DNA from: Desulfovirgula sp. | GTDB taxonomy: Bacteria; Bacillota; Desulfotomaculia; Desulfotomaculales; Desulfocucumaceae | DNA length: 53,799 bases | Direction: 5' to 3' | NCBI GenBank assembly: GCA_020725625.1 | Contig: DYET01000132.1 | Span: 1-53,799 of the forward strand | Shown here: positions 18,130-26,053 of the stretch, piece after piece | Layout: each line of letters starts with the position of its first letter | How positions within the stretch are numbered: the first letter of the stretch is position 1 | Position numbers and translations under genes: made by a program | Notes under the pieces: generated by a model | What the model was told of the DNA's origin: nothing | Database searches by the model: none | The model's input: only the letters and a program-made list of their open reading frames with translations

Positions 18130-18804
18130 ATGAAAAGAGAATGTCGGGTGGTGTACCTGGGTAGGTGCGACTTCCAGGAGGCGTACCTGCTTCAAAAACA
18201 GCTTTTAAGCCGGCGAATCGGCAGGGAAATTCCTGACACCCTGTTAATCCTGCAGCACCATCCGGTTATTACCATCGGGAGAAAGGGATGCAGGGAAAAC
18301 ATCCTGGTCGGAAGAGAAGTGCTGTGCCGGGAGGGAATACCGGTTTACAATACCGACCGGGGCGGGGATGTGACCTATCACGGACCGGGACAAATCGTGG
18401 GCTATCCCATTCTCGACCTGAACCAGCACGGCCGGGACGTGCACCGGCTTATATACATGTACGAGGAAGTAATCATCAGACTGCTGGCACGTTACGGCCT
18501 TGAAGGCGGCAGGCTGCCCTGTTATCCCGGGGTCTGGGTGGAGAACGAAAAAATATGCGCCGTCGGTGTCGGCATCAGCAACTGGGTGACCTATCACGGC
18601 TTCGCCCTCAATGTAAACACCGATCTGCGTCATTTCGGCTACATATCTCCCTGTGGGATTTCCGACCGGGGGGTTACCTCCATGAGCCGTTTGCTGGGTG
18701 CAAAAATTGATGAATGGGGCGTGATCGAAAATTTGCTTGAGATTTTCGGCCTGCTGTTCGGCCTTGAAATGAAGCGTCATATTCTTGAAAAAGAATTAAT
18801 TTAA
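18130..18804 (+). CDS. lipB: lipoyl(octanoyl) transferase
   Basis: A 224-residue enzyme that moves octanoate from acyl-carrier protein to lipoyl-domain lysines. Motifs are TIGRKG, the RGGDVTYHGPGQIVGYPI loop, the active-site Lys in KICAVGVGI, NWVTYHGFALNVNTDL, and the thioester-forming Cys in CGISDRGVTSM. Length is normal. It starts 10 bases after lpdA and is followed by a free lipoyl domain, its evident substrate. No lipA gene is in view; LipA would be needed to complete lipoate. Confidence 0.95.
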   Translation: MKRECRVVYLGRCDFQEAYLLQKQLLSRRIGREIPDTLLILQHHPVITIGRKGCRENILVGREVLCREGIPVYNTDRGGDVTYHGPGQIVGYPILDLNQHGRDVHRLIYMYEEVIIRLLARYGLEGGRLPCYPGVWVENEKICAVGVGISNWVTYHGFALNVNTDLRHFGYISPCGISDRGVTSMSRLLGAKIDEWGVIENLLEIFGLLFGLEMKRHILEKELI

Positions 18805-18834
18805 CCGAATTAACTTAACCGGGAGGTGAACCTG

Positions 18835-19074
18835 GTGGAAGTTAAACTCCCGTTTCTGGCCGAGGGTGTGGAAAGCTGCACCGTTTCCTTCTGGCATGTC
18901 TTCGAGGGGGACCGTGTGGAGGAGGGTGACGACCTGGTGGAAATGCAGACCAGCAAGGCCTCGTTCAACGTACCCTCCCCCTGCGCCGGCACTGTATCGG
19001 AGATACTGGTGGACGAGGGCGACGAGGTCAGGGTTGGGGATGTGATCTGCATAATTGATGAAGGACTTGATTAA
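18835..19074 (+). CDS. free-standing lipoyl-domain protein
   Basis: A 79-residue single biotinyl/lipoyl domain of the E2 N-terminal type, with the modified Lys in MQTSKASFNVPSP at about residue 42 and the second hairpin turn at EILVDEGDEVRVGDVICII. GTG 18835 lies about 6 bases after GGGAGGTGA; the GTG at 18826 lies inside that site. There is no catalytic acyltransferase domain and no E1 partner nearby. With LpdA and LipB it makes a minimal lipoyl-carrier set, closed by a terminator. It could be a swinging arm for an enzyme encoded elsewhere, or part of an incompletely known redox carrier system. The lipoyl call rests on the lipB neighbour; biotinylation is less likely. Confidence 0.85.
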   Translation: MEVKLPFLAEGVESCTVSFWHVFEGDRVEEGDDLVEMQTSKASFNVPSPCAGTVSEILVDEGDEVRVGDVICIIDEGLD

Positions 19075-19091
19075 TTCCGTCACTCAAGTTC

Positions 19092-19125
19092 GGAATCCCG
19101 CACCGCCGGGGTTCCTTTTTTTTTT
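19092..19125 (+). terminator. intrinsic terminator of the lpdA-lipB-lipoyl unit
   Basis: GGAATCCCG (19092-19100) pairs with CGGGGTTCC (19107-19115), one wobble and a 6-base loop, followed by ten T residues. Confidence 0.85.
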
Positions 19126-19220
19126 CGAATTTCGCTCCCCGGCCCCAATTCCCGATTCCCACTTGTCGAGGCGGTATGTTAAAATGGTTCATATGACAAA
19201 GCGATACGGGGGAATGATAA

Positions 19221-19724
19221 ATGAAACACACCCTTGCCGTCCTTGTTCTGAACAAGCCCGGAGTGCTGGCCAGAATAGCGGGGCTCCTGAGCAGGAGAGT
19301 ATTCAACATAGAGAGCATTGCCGCCTCGTCCACGGAAGAGCCGGACATTACCCGGATAACCATTGTGGTCCAGGGCGACGACCGGATCCTGGACCAGGTC
19401 GTCAAGCAGCTCTCAAAGCTGGTGGATGTGATCAAAATCCAGGAGCTTCCGTGGGGGAAGGAGTCCATAGAAAGGGAACTGGCCCTGATCAAGGTTAAGG
19501 CCTGTACCAACCGCCGGTCGGAAATCGTAGACATAGTAAATATTTTCAGGGCCAATATCGTCGATGTAAACCGGGAAACAATGGTTATCGAGCTCACCGG
19601 CGATGAGCAAAAAATAAATGCCCTCTGCACGGTGTTGGACGAACACGGCATTGTGGAAATTGTGCGCACCGGGATTATCGCCATTTCCAGGAGCCCGAGC
19701 CCAATCAAGACCAGCACCGGGTAG
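19221..19724 (+). CDS. ilvN: acetolactate synthase regulatory small subunit
   Basis: A 167-residue protein with an N-terminal ACT domain (TLAVLVLNKPGVLARIAGLLSRR) and the conserved C-terminal half (ELALIKVKA, NIFRANIVDV, MVIELTGDEQKINAL). It gives valine feedback control to the catalytic subunit IlvB. ATG 19221 follows GGGGGAATG. No ilvB or other branched-chain gene is nearby, which is unusual because ilvB and ilvN normally lie together. Either ilvB is elsewhere, or this is an extra regulatory copy. Confidence 0.93.
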   Translation: MKHTLAVLVLNKPGVLARIAGLLSRRVFNIESIAASSTEEPDITRITIVVQGDDRILDQVVKQLSKLVDVIKIQELPWGKESIERELALIKVKACTNRRSEIVDIVNIFRANIVDVNRETMVIELTGDEQKINALCTVLDEHGIVEIVRTGIIAISRSPSPIKTSTG

Positions 19725-19732
19725 GCGTGAAC

Positions 19733-19765
19733 TCCAGCCGGTCAAGGCCGCTGCCTCCGGCTGGA
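19733..19765 (+). terminator. possible terminator hairpin after ilvN
   Basis: TCCAGCCGG (19733-19741) pairs perfectly with CCGGCTGGA (19757-19765). There is no T-tract, so it may be only a transcript-stabilising or processing hairpin. Confidence 0.35.
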
Positions 19766-20004
19766 CTGACGTTTGATTACCGGCCGGGCCTGAGGTCTGC
19801 CGGGTTCAGGCATACCGGTTGCCAAAAGGCTTTCTGCTTGCGCTCCAGGGATTTCCTTTTAATAAGTGGAGGAATTTTCGTATAGGCGGGAGAATTAATT
19901 ATAAATGTATGAATATCCATAAATACTAACTGTTGCGAGACTATATAATGAGGTCTGCGCGTATAATATATATACGGCAGGTAATAGCAGGGGGTGTTTT
20001 AGCC

Positions 20005-20277
20005 GTGTCACAAGTGAAAAGGATCATGATCAGTCTTCCCGACAGCCTGCTGGCTGAGGTCGATGGAATTGTGGCGGCTGAACGGTTGAACCGAAGTGAA
20101 TTTATCCGCGAAGCCATGAAGCTTTACATTTCCGAACGGAAACGCCGCCTGCTGCGGGAACAGATGAAAATAGGCTATATTGAAATGGCCAAAATAAACC
20201 TTTCACTGGCCGTGGAGAACGACAATCTGGAATCCGAGGTGACGCCTGCCTTTGAACCGATGGTGGAGGCAAAATAA
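20005..20277 (+). CDS. CopG/MazE-type antitoxin (EndoAI-like)
   Basis: A 90-residue ribbon-helix-helix protein: [38 protein letters not shown]. It is the antitoxin for the MazF-type RNase that begins 2 bases after its stop. GTG 20005 lies 8 bases after a GGGGGTG site; the longer frame back to 19933 overlaps TATAAT-rich promoter sequence (TATAAT at 19944 and 19962). In Bacillus the equivalent pair is a conserved chromosomal module next to alr; here alr is not adjacent. Confidence 0.88.
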   Translation: MSQVKRIMISLPDSLLAEVDGIVAAERLNRSEFIREAMKLYISERKRRLLREQMKIGYIEMAKINLSLAVENDNLESEVTPAFEPMVEAK

Positions 20278-20279
20278 CA

Positions 20280-20630
20280 ATGCTTGTCCGGCGCGGTGAT
20301 ATTTTTTTTGCGGACCTGAGCCCGGTGGTGGGGTCGGAACAGGGCGGCACCAGACCGGTGCTGGTTTTACAGAATGACATAGGCAACCAGTACAGCCCCA
20401 CAACCATTGTGGCCGCCATAACATCGCAGATTGACAAGGCCAAGCTTCCGACCCATGTTGAAGTCAAGGTGGGAGAGGGGGGGCTGGAGAGGGACTCGGT
20501 GATTCTTCTGGAACAGATCAGGACCATAGACAAGAGCCGACTTATAGAAAAAGTGGCCACACTGAGCGAGGACATGATGAAAAAGGTCAACCAGGCTATA
20601 GAAATAAGCCTCGGGCTGATTGACATCTAG
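20280..20630 (+). CDS. ndoA: MazF/EndoA-type endoribonuclease toxin
   Basis: A 116-residue protein closely matching the EndoA family along its whole length: [20 protein letters not shown] at the N-terminus, [23 protein letters not shown], and [14 protein letters not shown]. It would cleave mRNA at a short specific sequence when freed from its antitoxin. The ATG at 20280 is 2 bases after the antitoxin stop, so translation is coupled. The conserved active-site Arg (GGTRPV) and Thr/Ser (AAITSQ) are present, so it is probably functional. Confidence 0.94.
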   Translation: MLVRRGDIFFADLSPVVGSEQGGTRPVLVLQNDIGNQYSPTTIVAAITSQIDKAKLPTHVEVKVGEGGLERDSVILLEQIRTIDKSRLIEKVATLSEDMMKKVNQAIEISLGLIDI

Positions 20631-20638
20631 ATCAAATT

Positions 20639-20667
20639 AGCACCTCATACCGGCGGGGTGCTTTTTC
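20639..20667 (+). terminator. weak intrinsic terminator after ndoA
   Basis: AGCACC pairs with GGTGCT (extendable by TC/GG), followed by five T residues. Confidence 0.5.
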
Positions 20668-20698
20668 GATGTTCAAGACCGCGAAAGGGGGAATTCAG

Positions 20699-21451
20699 GT
20701 GAAACCCTTGATTGGCATAACTTGCTCCTGGGATCAGGAGAAAGGAAGGATTTACCTGAGTGAAATGTACATCGAGGCCGTTCAGGCCGCCGGGGGCATT
20801 CCCCTTCCCCTGGCGTACACCGGTGAAGGGGATTCAATGGCCTGGATAACCGGTGTAATCGGCGGCCTTGTTTTCTCGGGGGGACCGGACGTCGATCCGG
20901 TTTTTATCGGTGAAGACCCGGTGCCTGCCTGCGGGGAGATTTGCCCCGACCGGGACGCTTTCGAAATAGCCCTGGCCAGGGCGGCCCTGGCCTCAAACAT
21001 CCCGATTCTGGGAATCTGCAGGGGCGTCCAGGTGATGAACATAGCCGCGGGCGGGGACATCCACCAGGACATCGGCAGTCCGCCGGACGGCCGGCGGATT
21101 AAACACTTCCAGGAGGCGCCCCGCTGGCACCCCACTCACGAAATAACCGTTCAGCAGGGCACCGTTCTGGAATCTATCCTGGGAGCCGGGCCGGTTAGGG
21201 TGAACAGCTACCACCACCAGGCGGTCAGAAGGGTGGCTCCAGGCTTTATCGTTTCGGCCCGGTCGGCCGACGGGATAATCGAGGCCGTGGAGTCGCCGGC
21301 CCGTCTTTTTGCCGTGGGCGTTCAGTGCCACCCCGAGGCCATGTGGAAAAGGCATCCGGTTTTCCTCAAGCTTTTCTCATCCCTGGTGGAGGCTTCCAGA
21401 ATGAAGGTGGAAAGGTCAACTAATCGGCTGATAAAGGAGGATTGCAGATGA
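20699..21451 (+). CDS. gamma-glutamyl hydrolase family protein (peptidase C26, PuuD-like)
   Basis: A 250-residue class I glutamine-amidotransferase-like hydrolase. The nucleophile is Cys107 in ILGICRGVQVMN, and the His-Glu pair is in GVQCHPEAMW. The FSGGPDVDP and INSYHHQAVR-like (VNSYHHQAVR) segments are typical of gamma-glutamyl-gamma-aminobutyrate hydrolases. GTG 20699 follows AAAGGGGGA by about 7 bases; the ATG at 20669 overlaps the upstream terminator. It overlaps the next gene by ATGA, so the two are translationally coupled. The substrate is unknown; the amidohydrolase partner suggests breakdown of a gamma-glutamyl or cyclic amide compound. Confidence 0.88.
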   Translation: MKPLIGITCSWDQEKGRIYLSEMYIEAVQAAGGIPLPLAYTGEGDSMAWITGVIGGLVFSGGPDVDPVFIGEDPVPACGEICPDRDAFEIALARAALASNIPILGICRGVQVMNIAAGGDIHQDIGSPPDGRRIKHFQEAPRWHPTHEITVQQGTVLESILGAGPVRVNSYHHQAVRRVAPGFIVSARSADGIIEAVESPARLFAVGVQCHPEAMWKRHPVFLKLFSSLVEASRMKVERSTNRLIKEDCR

Positions 21452-22626
21452 TTGCTGTGTCAGGCGGGAAAGTTCTAACCATGGCCGGAAAGAACTACGA
21501 AGTAGGAACCGTTCTGATTGAGGATGGTAAAATCAGCCAGGTGGTGGAGGGGGTAAGGGAGCCTGAAGGCTGGGAAATCATAGACGCCAGGGGAATGGTG
21601 GTTATGCCGGGCCTTGTGGACGCCCACTGTCACATCGGTGTTGTCGAGGAGATTTACCGGCAGGACGGGGACGATGCCAATGAGGCCGTCGACCCCGTCA
21701 CTCCCCACCTGCGTGCACTGGATGCCATAAACAGGGAGGACCTCGGCTTTCAGGACGCGCTGTCCGGGGGGGTGACCACCGTGGTGGTGGGCCCTGGGAG
21801 CGCCAACGTCATCGGCGGGGAGATGGTTGCCATGAAAACTTGGGGCGCAACCTTGGAAGAAATGATCCTCAAGTCCCCGGTGGGGCTTAAGGCGGCCCTG
21901 GGAGAGAACCCCAAGCGAAATTACGGCAGCCAGAAGAAATCGCCCATGACCAGGATGGCCTCGGCGGCCCTGTTAAGGGAAGCCCTGGTCAGGGCAAAGG
22001 ATTACATGCGCAAGGTGGCTGGGGCGGCGGACGGAAAAGGCGATCCCCCCGACAGGGACCTAAAAATGGAATCGCTGGCCAGAGTTTTAAGCGGTGAGAT
22101 CCCCCTGAGGGTGCATGCGCACCGGGCCGACGACATAATGACCGCCCTGCGCATAGCAAAGGAGTTTAATGTCAGGCTGATCATCGAGCACTGCACCGAG
22201 GGGCATAAGGTGGCCGAAGAACTGGCTAAAAACGGTGTCGACGCGGTAATCGGGCCGGTTATCATCAACCGGGCCAAAGTCGAGCTGAAGGAGATTTCTT
22301 TGGAAACGGCCAGGGTGCTGGCCGAAGCGGGGGTTAACTTCGCCATCATGACGGACCACCCGGTGGTACCGGTTCAGCACCTCGGCATTTCGGCGGGACT
22401 CACCGTCAGGGGAGGCCTGGATGAGGAAAAGGCCCTGCGGGTGGTTACATCTGATGCAGCCGGAATTCTGGGCCTGGCTGACCGGATAGGGAGCCTTGAG
22501 CCGGGAAAGGACGCCGATGTGGTAATCATGGACGGGCATCCCTTCGACGTCCGCAGCCGTGTGGTCAGGGTGCTGATTTCCGGGGTGACAGTGTACGATG
22601 TCCGGAAACCGGTAAACCGGAACTGA
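21448..22626 (+). CDS. amidohydrolase (imidazolonepropionase-like metal-dependent hydrolase)
   Basis: A 392-residue amidohydrolase-superfamily enzyme with the metal motif VDAHCHIGV (His60, His62), further His residues in RVHAHRADD and IIEHCTEGH, and the catalytic Asp in IMTDHPVVP. The C-terminal strand PGKDADVVIMDGHPFDVRSRV is typical. ATG 21448 follows AAAGGAGG by 7 bases and overlaps the upstream stop codon by 4 bases. The pair with the C26 hydrolase suggests a two-step hydrolytic route for a small amide. No transporter is adjacent, so the substrate cannot be named. Confidence 0.88.
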   Translation: MIAVSGGKVLTMAGKNYEVGTVLIEDGKISQVVEGVREPEGWEIIDARGMVVMPGLVDAHCHIGVVEEIYRQDGDDANEAVDPVTPHLRALDAINREDLGFQDALSGGVTTVVVGPGSANVIGGEMVAMKTWGATLEEMILKSPVGLKAALGENPKRNYGSQKKSPMTRMASAALLREALVRAKDYMRKVAGAADGKGDPPDRDLKMESLARVLSGEIPLRVHAHRADDIMTALRIAKEFNVRLIIEHCTEGHKVAEELAKNGVDAVIGPVIINRAKVELKEISLETARVLAEAGVNFAIMTDHPVVPVQHLGISAGLTVRGGLDEEKALRVVTSDAAGILGLADRIGSLEPGKDADVVIMDGHPFDVRSRVVRVLISGVTVYDVRKPVNRN

Positions 22627-22673
22627 ACCCGGAAGTCAAAATAATAAAAATTAGTACATAAATATGTGAAATA

Positions 22674-22680
22674 TGTCGAA
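22674..22680 (+). promoter_or_regulatory. candidate Spo0A box upstream of spo0F
   Basis: TGTCGAA matches the 0A-box consensus in an AT-rich 220-base spacer, 167 bases before the spo0F start. A second partial match (TGTCGGG) lies near 22829. The spacer also holds an imperfect inverted repeat (GTAAAG at 22713, CTTTAC ending 22772). No clear sigma-H promoter was identified. Confidence 0.4.
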
Positions 22681-22846
22681 GATATAAAAATAATAATATA
22701 TTTTTCCCCTTAGTAAAGCCTGTTAAGTAAAATAAAATAAAAAACAAATTTTCTGATTAAGCAGGACTTTACCATAAAATGCAGAAAGATTATTTAAAAT
22801 CATATAAGACTGTTAAGTCTTGTCATGCATTGTCGGGGGTGTGTAG

Positions 22847-23257
22847 ATGCAGAAAAAAAAGCTTAACGTTCTGGTGGTTGATGACCAGCCTGGGGTCAGG
22901 TATTTGTTGGATGTTATTATCAGAGACGAGGGTCACCAGGTAAGGCTGGCCAAAAACGGCCTGGAGGCCATAGAGGCGGTGAAGGCCTCCAAGCCCGACC
23001 TAGTCTTCATGGATGTCCGGATGCCGCTCATGGACGGCATTGAGGCGCTGGGCAAGATCAAAATAATGTCCCCGGAAACCGAAGTTGTTCTAATGACCGC
23101 CTATGTTTCAGACGAAACGGTGCAAATAGCCCTGAACAGGGGGGCCCTTTGCTGTTTTACAAAGCCCTTTGATGTGGATGTAATTAAGTTTTTTATCGAG
23201 GATTTCAGCTGGAGGGAAGCCGGGGTCAGGGGCAGCATACCGGCGGTGGTCGGCTGA
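22847..23257 (+). CDS. spo0F: Spo0F-like single-domain response regulator
   Basis: A 136-residue receiver-only protein with the acidic pocket VVDDQ, phospho-acceptor Asp in LVFMDVRMPLMDG, Thr in VVLMTAYVS and Lys in FTKPFDV. In the sporulation phosphorelay Spo0F carries phosphate from kinases to Spo0B. The C-terminal tail (DFSWREAGVRGSIPAVVG) is slightly longer than usual. It is monocistronic, with a strong terminator after it and a candidate 0A box before it, both consistent with sporulation control. Many clostridial-type Firmicutes lack the full phosphorelay, so a motility or other role cannot be excluded. Confidence 0.8.
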   Translation: MQKKKLNVLVVDDQPGVRYLLDVIIRDEGHQVRLAKNGLEAIEAVKASKPDLVFMDVRMPLMDGIEALGKIKIMSPETEVVLMTAYVSDETVQIALNRGALCCFTKPFDVDVIKFFIEDFSWREAGVRGSIPAVVG

Positions 23258-23342
23258 CTCAGACAGGAATTTTGAGTCCTGAAATGCTAAAGCTGTCCGG
23301 GTTGCCCGCCGGCAGGCAATCTTGGATTTCAGGTTTCAGGGT

Positions 23343-23383
23343 AAAACCGGGGATTGGGCCAAAAGTCCAATCCCCGGTTTTTT
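23343..23383. terminator. bidirectional terminator between spo0F and holA
   Basis: AAAACCGGGGATTGG (23343-23357) pairs perfectly with its complement at 23367-23381, with T residues on the plus side and A residues before the left arm. It serves the plus-strand spo0F and the minus-strand holA, whose stop codon overlaps the edge. Confidence 0.85.
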
Positions 23384-24482
23384 ATTCCCCGTTCGGGATT
23401 CCGGGCTCCCGGTTCCGGCGTCTTTTCCGGCAGATGTCGAGGATGAACGCTTCCATGCCCGCCAGGAATTCCTGCCGACCGGTCTTAACGGCCACGTCCA
23501 AGTCGTGGATGCGGTGCAGGGAGTCGATCAACTGCCGCCGGTCAAAATTTTTCTGCTGGACGACCATTTTCCTGGCCACATAGGGGTGGATGCCGATCCG
23601 GGGGGCCAGCCGGGCCGGGTTTTCCCCCGACCGAAGGGCTTCCCCCGTCCGGAGAATAAGCCTGATTTGCCGTGCCACCATGGCCAGGATGGCCGGAGGG
23701 GGGTGTCTTTGCCTGACCAGCCTGTCGATACCGGCCATTGCCCTGGCCGGGTTCCTTTCCCCGATGGCATCCACCACCGCGAAAACGTCCTCTTCCGGGT
23801 GGGGGGGGGTGGCGGCAGCCACATCTTCTACGGTTATGGCGCTGTTTTCGCCTGAATAAGAGATTAGTTTCCTGATTTCCACCGAAAGGGCCTGCAGGCT
23901 GTTTTCGGTCCTGGCCAGCAGTGCGGAGGCAGTTCCGGGGGTTAGGTTCTTTCCTGCCAGCCGGGCCTGCTTCTCCAGCCAGGCCGCAAGTTCCTCGGGT
24001 TTCAGGGGGGCAAATTCCACAACCTTCCCCTTACTGGCAATCTCCCGGAATATTTTTTTTCGCCTGTCTACATGATCTCCGGCGTCAAAGACAAGACAGG
24101 TGGCCGGGTTGGGGGCGGCCAAATACTCGAGGAGGGGGGTTTCCCCGGCCCGGACTGCTGCCGGGGGATCTTCCGTATCTTCCCTGCCGGGGCCTTCCGG
24201 GCCCGGCTTTTTACCGGCGAAGAAAATTGCGTTCTTGACCAGCACCAGCCTCTTCCCGGTGAAGAGCGGTGCCATGCCGGCCAGGGAGGCTATCTCGGCC
24301 GGGGTCGCCATTTCGCCGTCCACTGCGGTGTAGTTCAAGTCGTCGGCACCCCCGGGCAGGAGGAGGTCCCTTATTTTTTCCACGGCTTTCCGCCGAAGGT
24401 AACTCTCCGGCCCGTAGAAAAGGTAAACCGGAGCGATCCGGCCGGCATTCAGATCCTTCAACAGGTCGAGAAAGTATTTCAC
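23382..24482 (-). CDS. holA: DNA polymerase III delta subunit
   Basis: A 366-residue clamp-loader subunit that opens the sliding clamp. The N-terminal segment APVYLFYGPESYLRRKAVEKIRDLL and the clustered VEFAPLKPEELAAWL, VEDVAAATPPHPEEDVFAVVDAI and PYVARKMVVQQKNF motifs are typical. Length is normal. GTG at 24482 follows AGGTGA inside the end of the upstream thiamine-binding-family gene; the two overlap by one base. rpsT lies further upstream on the same strand, the order seen in many Firmicutes. Confidence 0.95.
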   Translation of the reverse strand: MKYFLDLLKDLNAGRIAPVYLFYGPESYLRRKAVEKIRDLLLPGGADDLNYTAVDGEMATPAEIASLAGMAPLFTGKRLVLVKNAIFFAGKKPGPEGPGREDTEDPPAAVRAGETPLLEYLAAPNPATCLVFDAGDHVDRRKKIFREIASKGKVVEFAPLKPEELAAWLEKQARLAGKNLTPGTASALLARTENSLQALSVEIRKLISYSGENSAITVEDVAAATPPHPEEDVFAVVDAIGERNPARAMAGIDRLVRQRHPPPAILAMVARQIRLILRTGEALRSGENPARLAPRIGIHPYVARKMVVQQKNFDRRQLIDSLHRIHDLDVAVKTGRQEFLAGMEAFILDICRKRRRNREPGIPNGE

Positions 24483-24799
24483 TATAACGTCACCTGGGAT
24501 GTCAATTTACTCTTCACGGCGGCCACCTTTCCGGCCATGGTAGCCTTTCTGTCCCTGCGGTCGTCCACCCGGACGGTGGTCAGGACCCTTTCGGCACCGG
24601 AAATGAAAGGCTGTTCGTGCATTTTTCTGATCACGCTGAAAATCCTGTCCAGATCTCCCTCGATAACTGTACCCATGGGCGTCAGTTGGTAGTGCAGATC
24701 CTTTTCGTCCCGGATCACTTTCAGGCATCCTGCTACAAACTTGCTTATGCCGGTGGAACCGGTGCCCAGGGGCACGATGCTTACCTCAACGATGGCCAT
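24482..24799 (-). CDS. MTH1187/YkoF-family thiamine-binding protein
   Basis: A 105-residue protein of the MTH1187 family: VEVSIVPLGTGSTGISKFVAGCLKVI, YQLTPMGTVIEGD, RVDDRRDRK. Related proteins bind thiamine or thiamine-like ligands as ferredoxin-fold oligomers. GGGAGGAAC precedes the ATG. It overlaps holA by one base. A TATAAT on the minus strand at 24931-24936 could be a -10 element, but no good -35 accompanies it. Confidence 0.85.
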   Translation of the reverse strand: MAIVEVSIVPLGTGSTGISKFVAGCLKVIRDEKDLHYQLTPMGTVIEGDLDRIFSVIRKMHEQPFISGAERVLTTVRVDDRRDRKATMAGKVAAVKSKLTSQVTL

Positions 24800-24959
24800 T
24801 TATGTTCCTCCCTCCCGGCTTAAAGGACGGCCGCGGGCGCGGCCGGCCGCCGCTTCCGGCTCCCGGTTCGAAACGGGCAGCCTCCCCTTTTCAAAAGGGG
24901 CTTTCGGGCCTGAACCGGGATTGTTACCACCATTATAACCGATCACTGCCCGAAAAGGG

Positions 24960-24988
24960 AAAACCACCTTTTATCGGTGGTTTTTTTT
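24960..24988. terminator. terminator at the end of rpsT
   Basis: AAAACCACC (24960-24968) pairs with GGTGGTTTT (24976-24984), with a 7-base loop. T-tracts flank it on both strands, eight on the plus side and four on the minus side. Its position just after the rpsT stop supports termination on the minus strand. Confidence 0.6.
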
Positions 24989-25257
24989 CAACTTTCAACA
25001 TTCCTGTTAAATTTCAGTGCAAGCCGGGATTTTTTTCTGGCGGCCGTGTTCTTATGTAAAATCCCCTTGGTTACCGCTTTATCTATAGCAATCAGCGCCC
25101 TGCGCAGTTTTTTCCCGGCCTCTTCCATGTTGCCCCCTGCCATTGCCTCGTCGAACCTCCTGATGCTGGTCCGCAGGGCCGACTTGAGCCTGGCGTTGCG
25201 CAGGGTCTTCTTGCGGATTACCTCCACCCTCTTGGCTGCCGACTTGATGTTTGGCAC
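24988..25257 (-). CDS. rpsT: 30S ribosomal protein S20
   Basis: An 89-residue basic protein: PNIKSAAKRVEVIRKKTLRNARLKS, then KLRRALIAIDKAVTKGILHKNTAARKKSRL. GTG 25257 lies 4 bases after GGGAGGTGA; the longer frame to 25272 would place the ribosome-binding site inside the gene. It binds 16S rRNA in the small subunit. It has its own terminator. Confidence 0.95.
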   Translation of the reverse strand: MPNIKSAAKRVEVIRKKTLRNARLKSALRTSIRRFDEAMAGGNMEEAGKKLRRALIAIDKAVTKGILHKNTAARKKSRLALKFNRNVES

Positions 25258-25527
25258 TTTCTCACCTCCCAACAGGCATCATTTTACCACGGCCGGGTTT
25301 AAATTGCAAGTTATGCCCTGCATTTATGTTGAAGAACTCAAAACCCGGACCTGTTTTCCCGGCCCCGGCGGGCAGTCCTTCTGTCTTTTTTTTCCGGGAG
25401 AGAGGTTTTGTTTCCGGGCTGCGGCATTTCCGCGGGGCGACTTGCACGCATTCTCCCCGGAGGCGAAAGGCGCCTGTATATTCAAGGTTCTTTGAGTCAA
25501 TGATATTTGAAAAAGGAGGTGAGTTTG

Positions 25528-25866
25528 GTGAACTGGATAGGCGGCATCGTCAGATTTGTGGTGTCGGCCCTGGTGCTGATTGTGGTGAGCTGGCTGTCAC
25601 CGGGCTTTGCGGTCAAGGGCGGCTTCATCGGCGCGCTCATCGCGGCGGGTGTCATTGCCATACTCGGTTACGTAGCGGAGGCCCTTCTGGGTGACCGGAT
25701 TTCCCCCCAGAGCAGGGGCCTGGTGGGGTTCATTACGGCCGCGGTGGTTATTTATCTTGCCCAGTTTATTATCCCGGGCCTGTTAAGCGTCAACATTATC
25801 GGTGCTCTGATTTCGGCTTTTATTATCGGCCTCATTGATGCGGTGGTGCCGACGGTTCTGAGATAG
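25528..25866 (+). CDS. small membrane protein, phage holin family 4 superfamily
   Basis: A 112-residue very hydrophobic protein with four likely membrane helices (about 3-25, 30-52, 64-86, 89-110). It resembles the Mycobacterium-phage holin family 4 proteins that are common chromosomal genes in Firmicutes. GTG 25528 follows AAAGGAGGTGA by about 7 bases. No lysin or phage gene is nearby, so a lytic role is unlikely; the true function is unknown. It precedes spoIIP, which may hint at sporulation-envelope expression. Confidence 0.75.
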   Translation: MNWIGGIVRFVVSALVLIVVSWLSPGFAVKGGFIGALIAAGVIAILGYVAEALLGDRISPQSRGLVGFITAAVVIYLAQFIIPGLLSVNIIGALISAFIIGLIDAVVPTVLR

Positions 25867-26053
25867 CGGACTTAAAACGCAAAAGGGGCTGTTGACATGC
25901 CGGCGGGGGTGCCGGAAACAGTCATTGTACTGTGTGGCCCGGCCCGCCCCCAGGCGTCTGTCAGCAGCCTTTTTTTTGCAGCACATAAACCTCCCGGCCC
26001 GGGCATACAATTTTATGAAAATCCTGGGAAGTGAAGGCGCCGGGGTGGGAGCA

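Noticed and set aside
23322-24238. Plus-strand open frames across holA and the terminator before it
   Set aside because: They run through a strong terminator and are antisense to holA, whose protein matches its family end to end.
25528-25866. Prophage remnant suggested by the holin-like protein
   Set aside because: No lysin, integrase or structural phage genes are nearby, and this family is a common chromosomal membrane protein.
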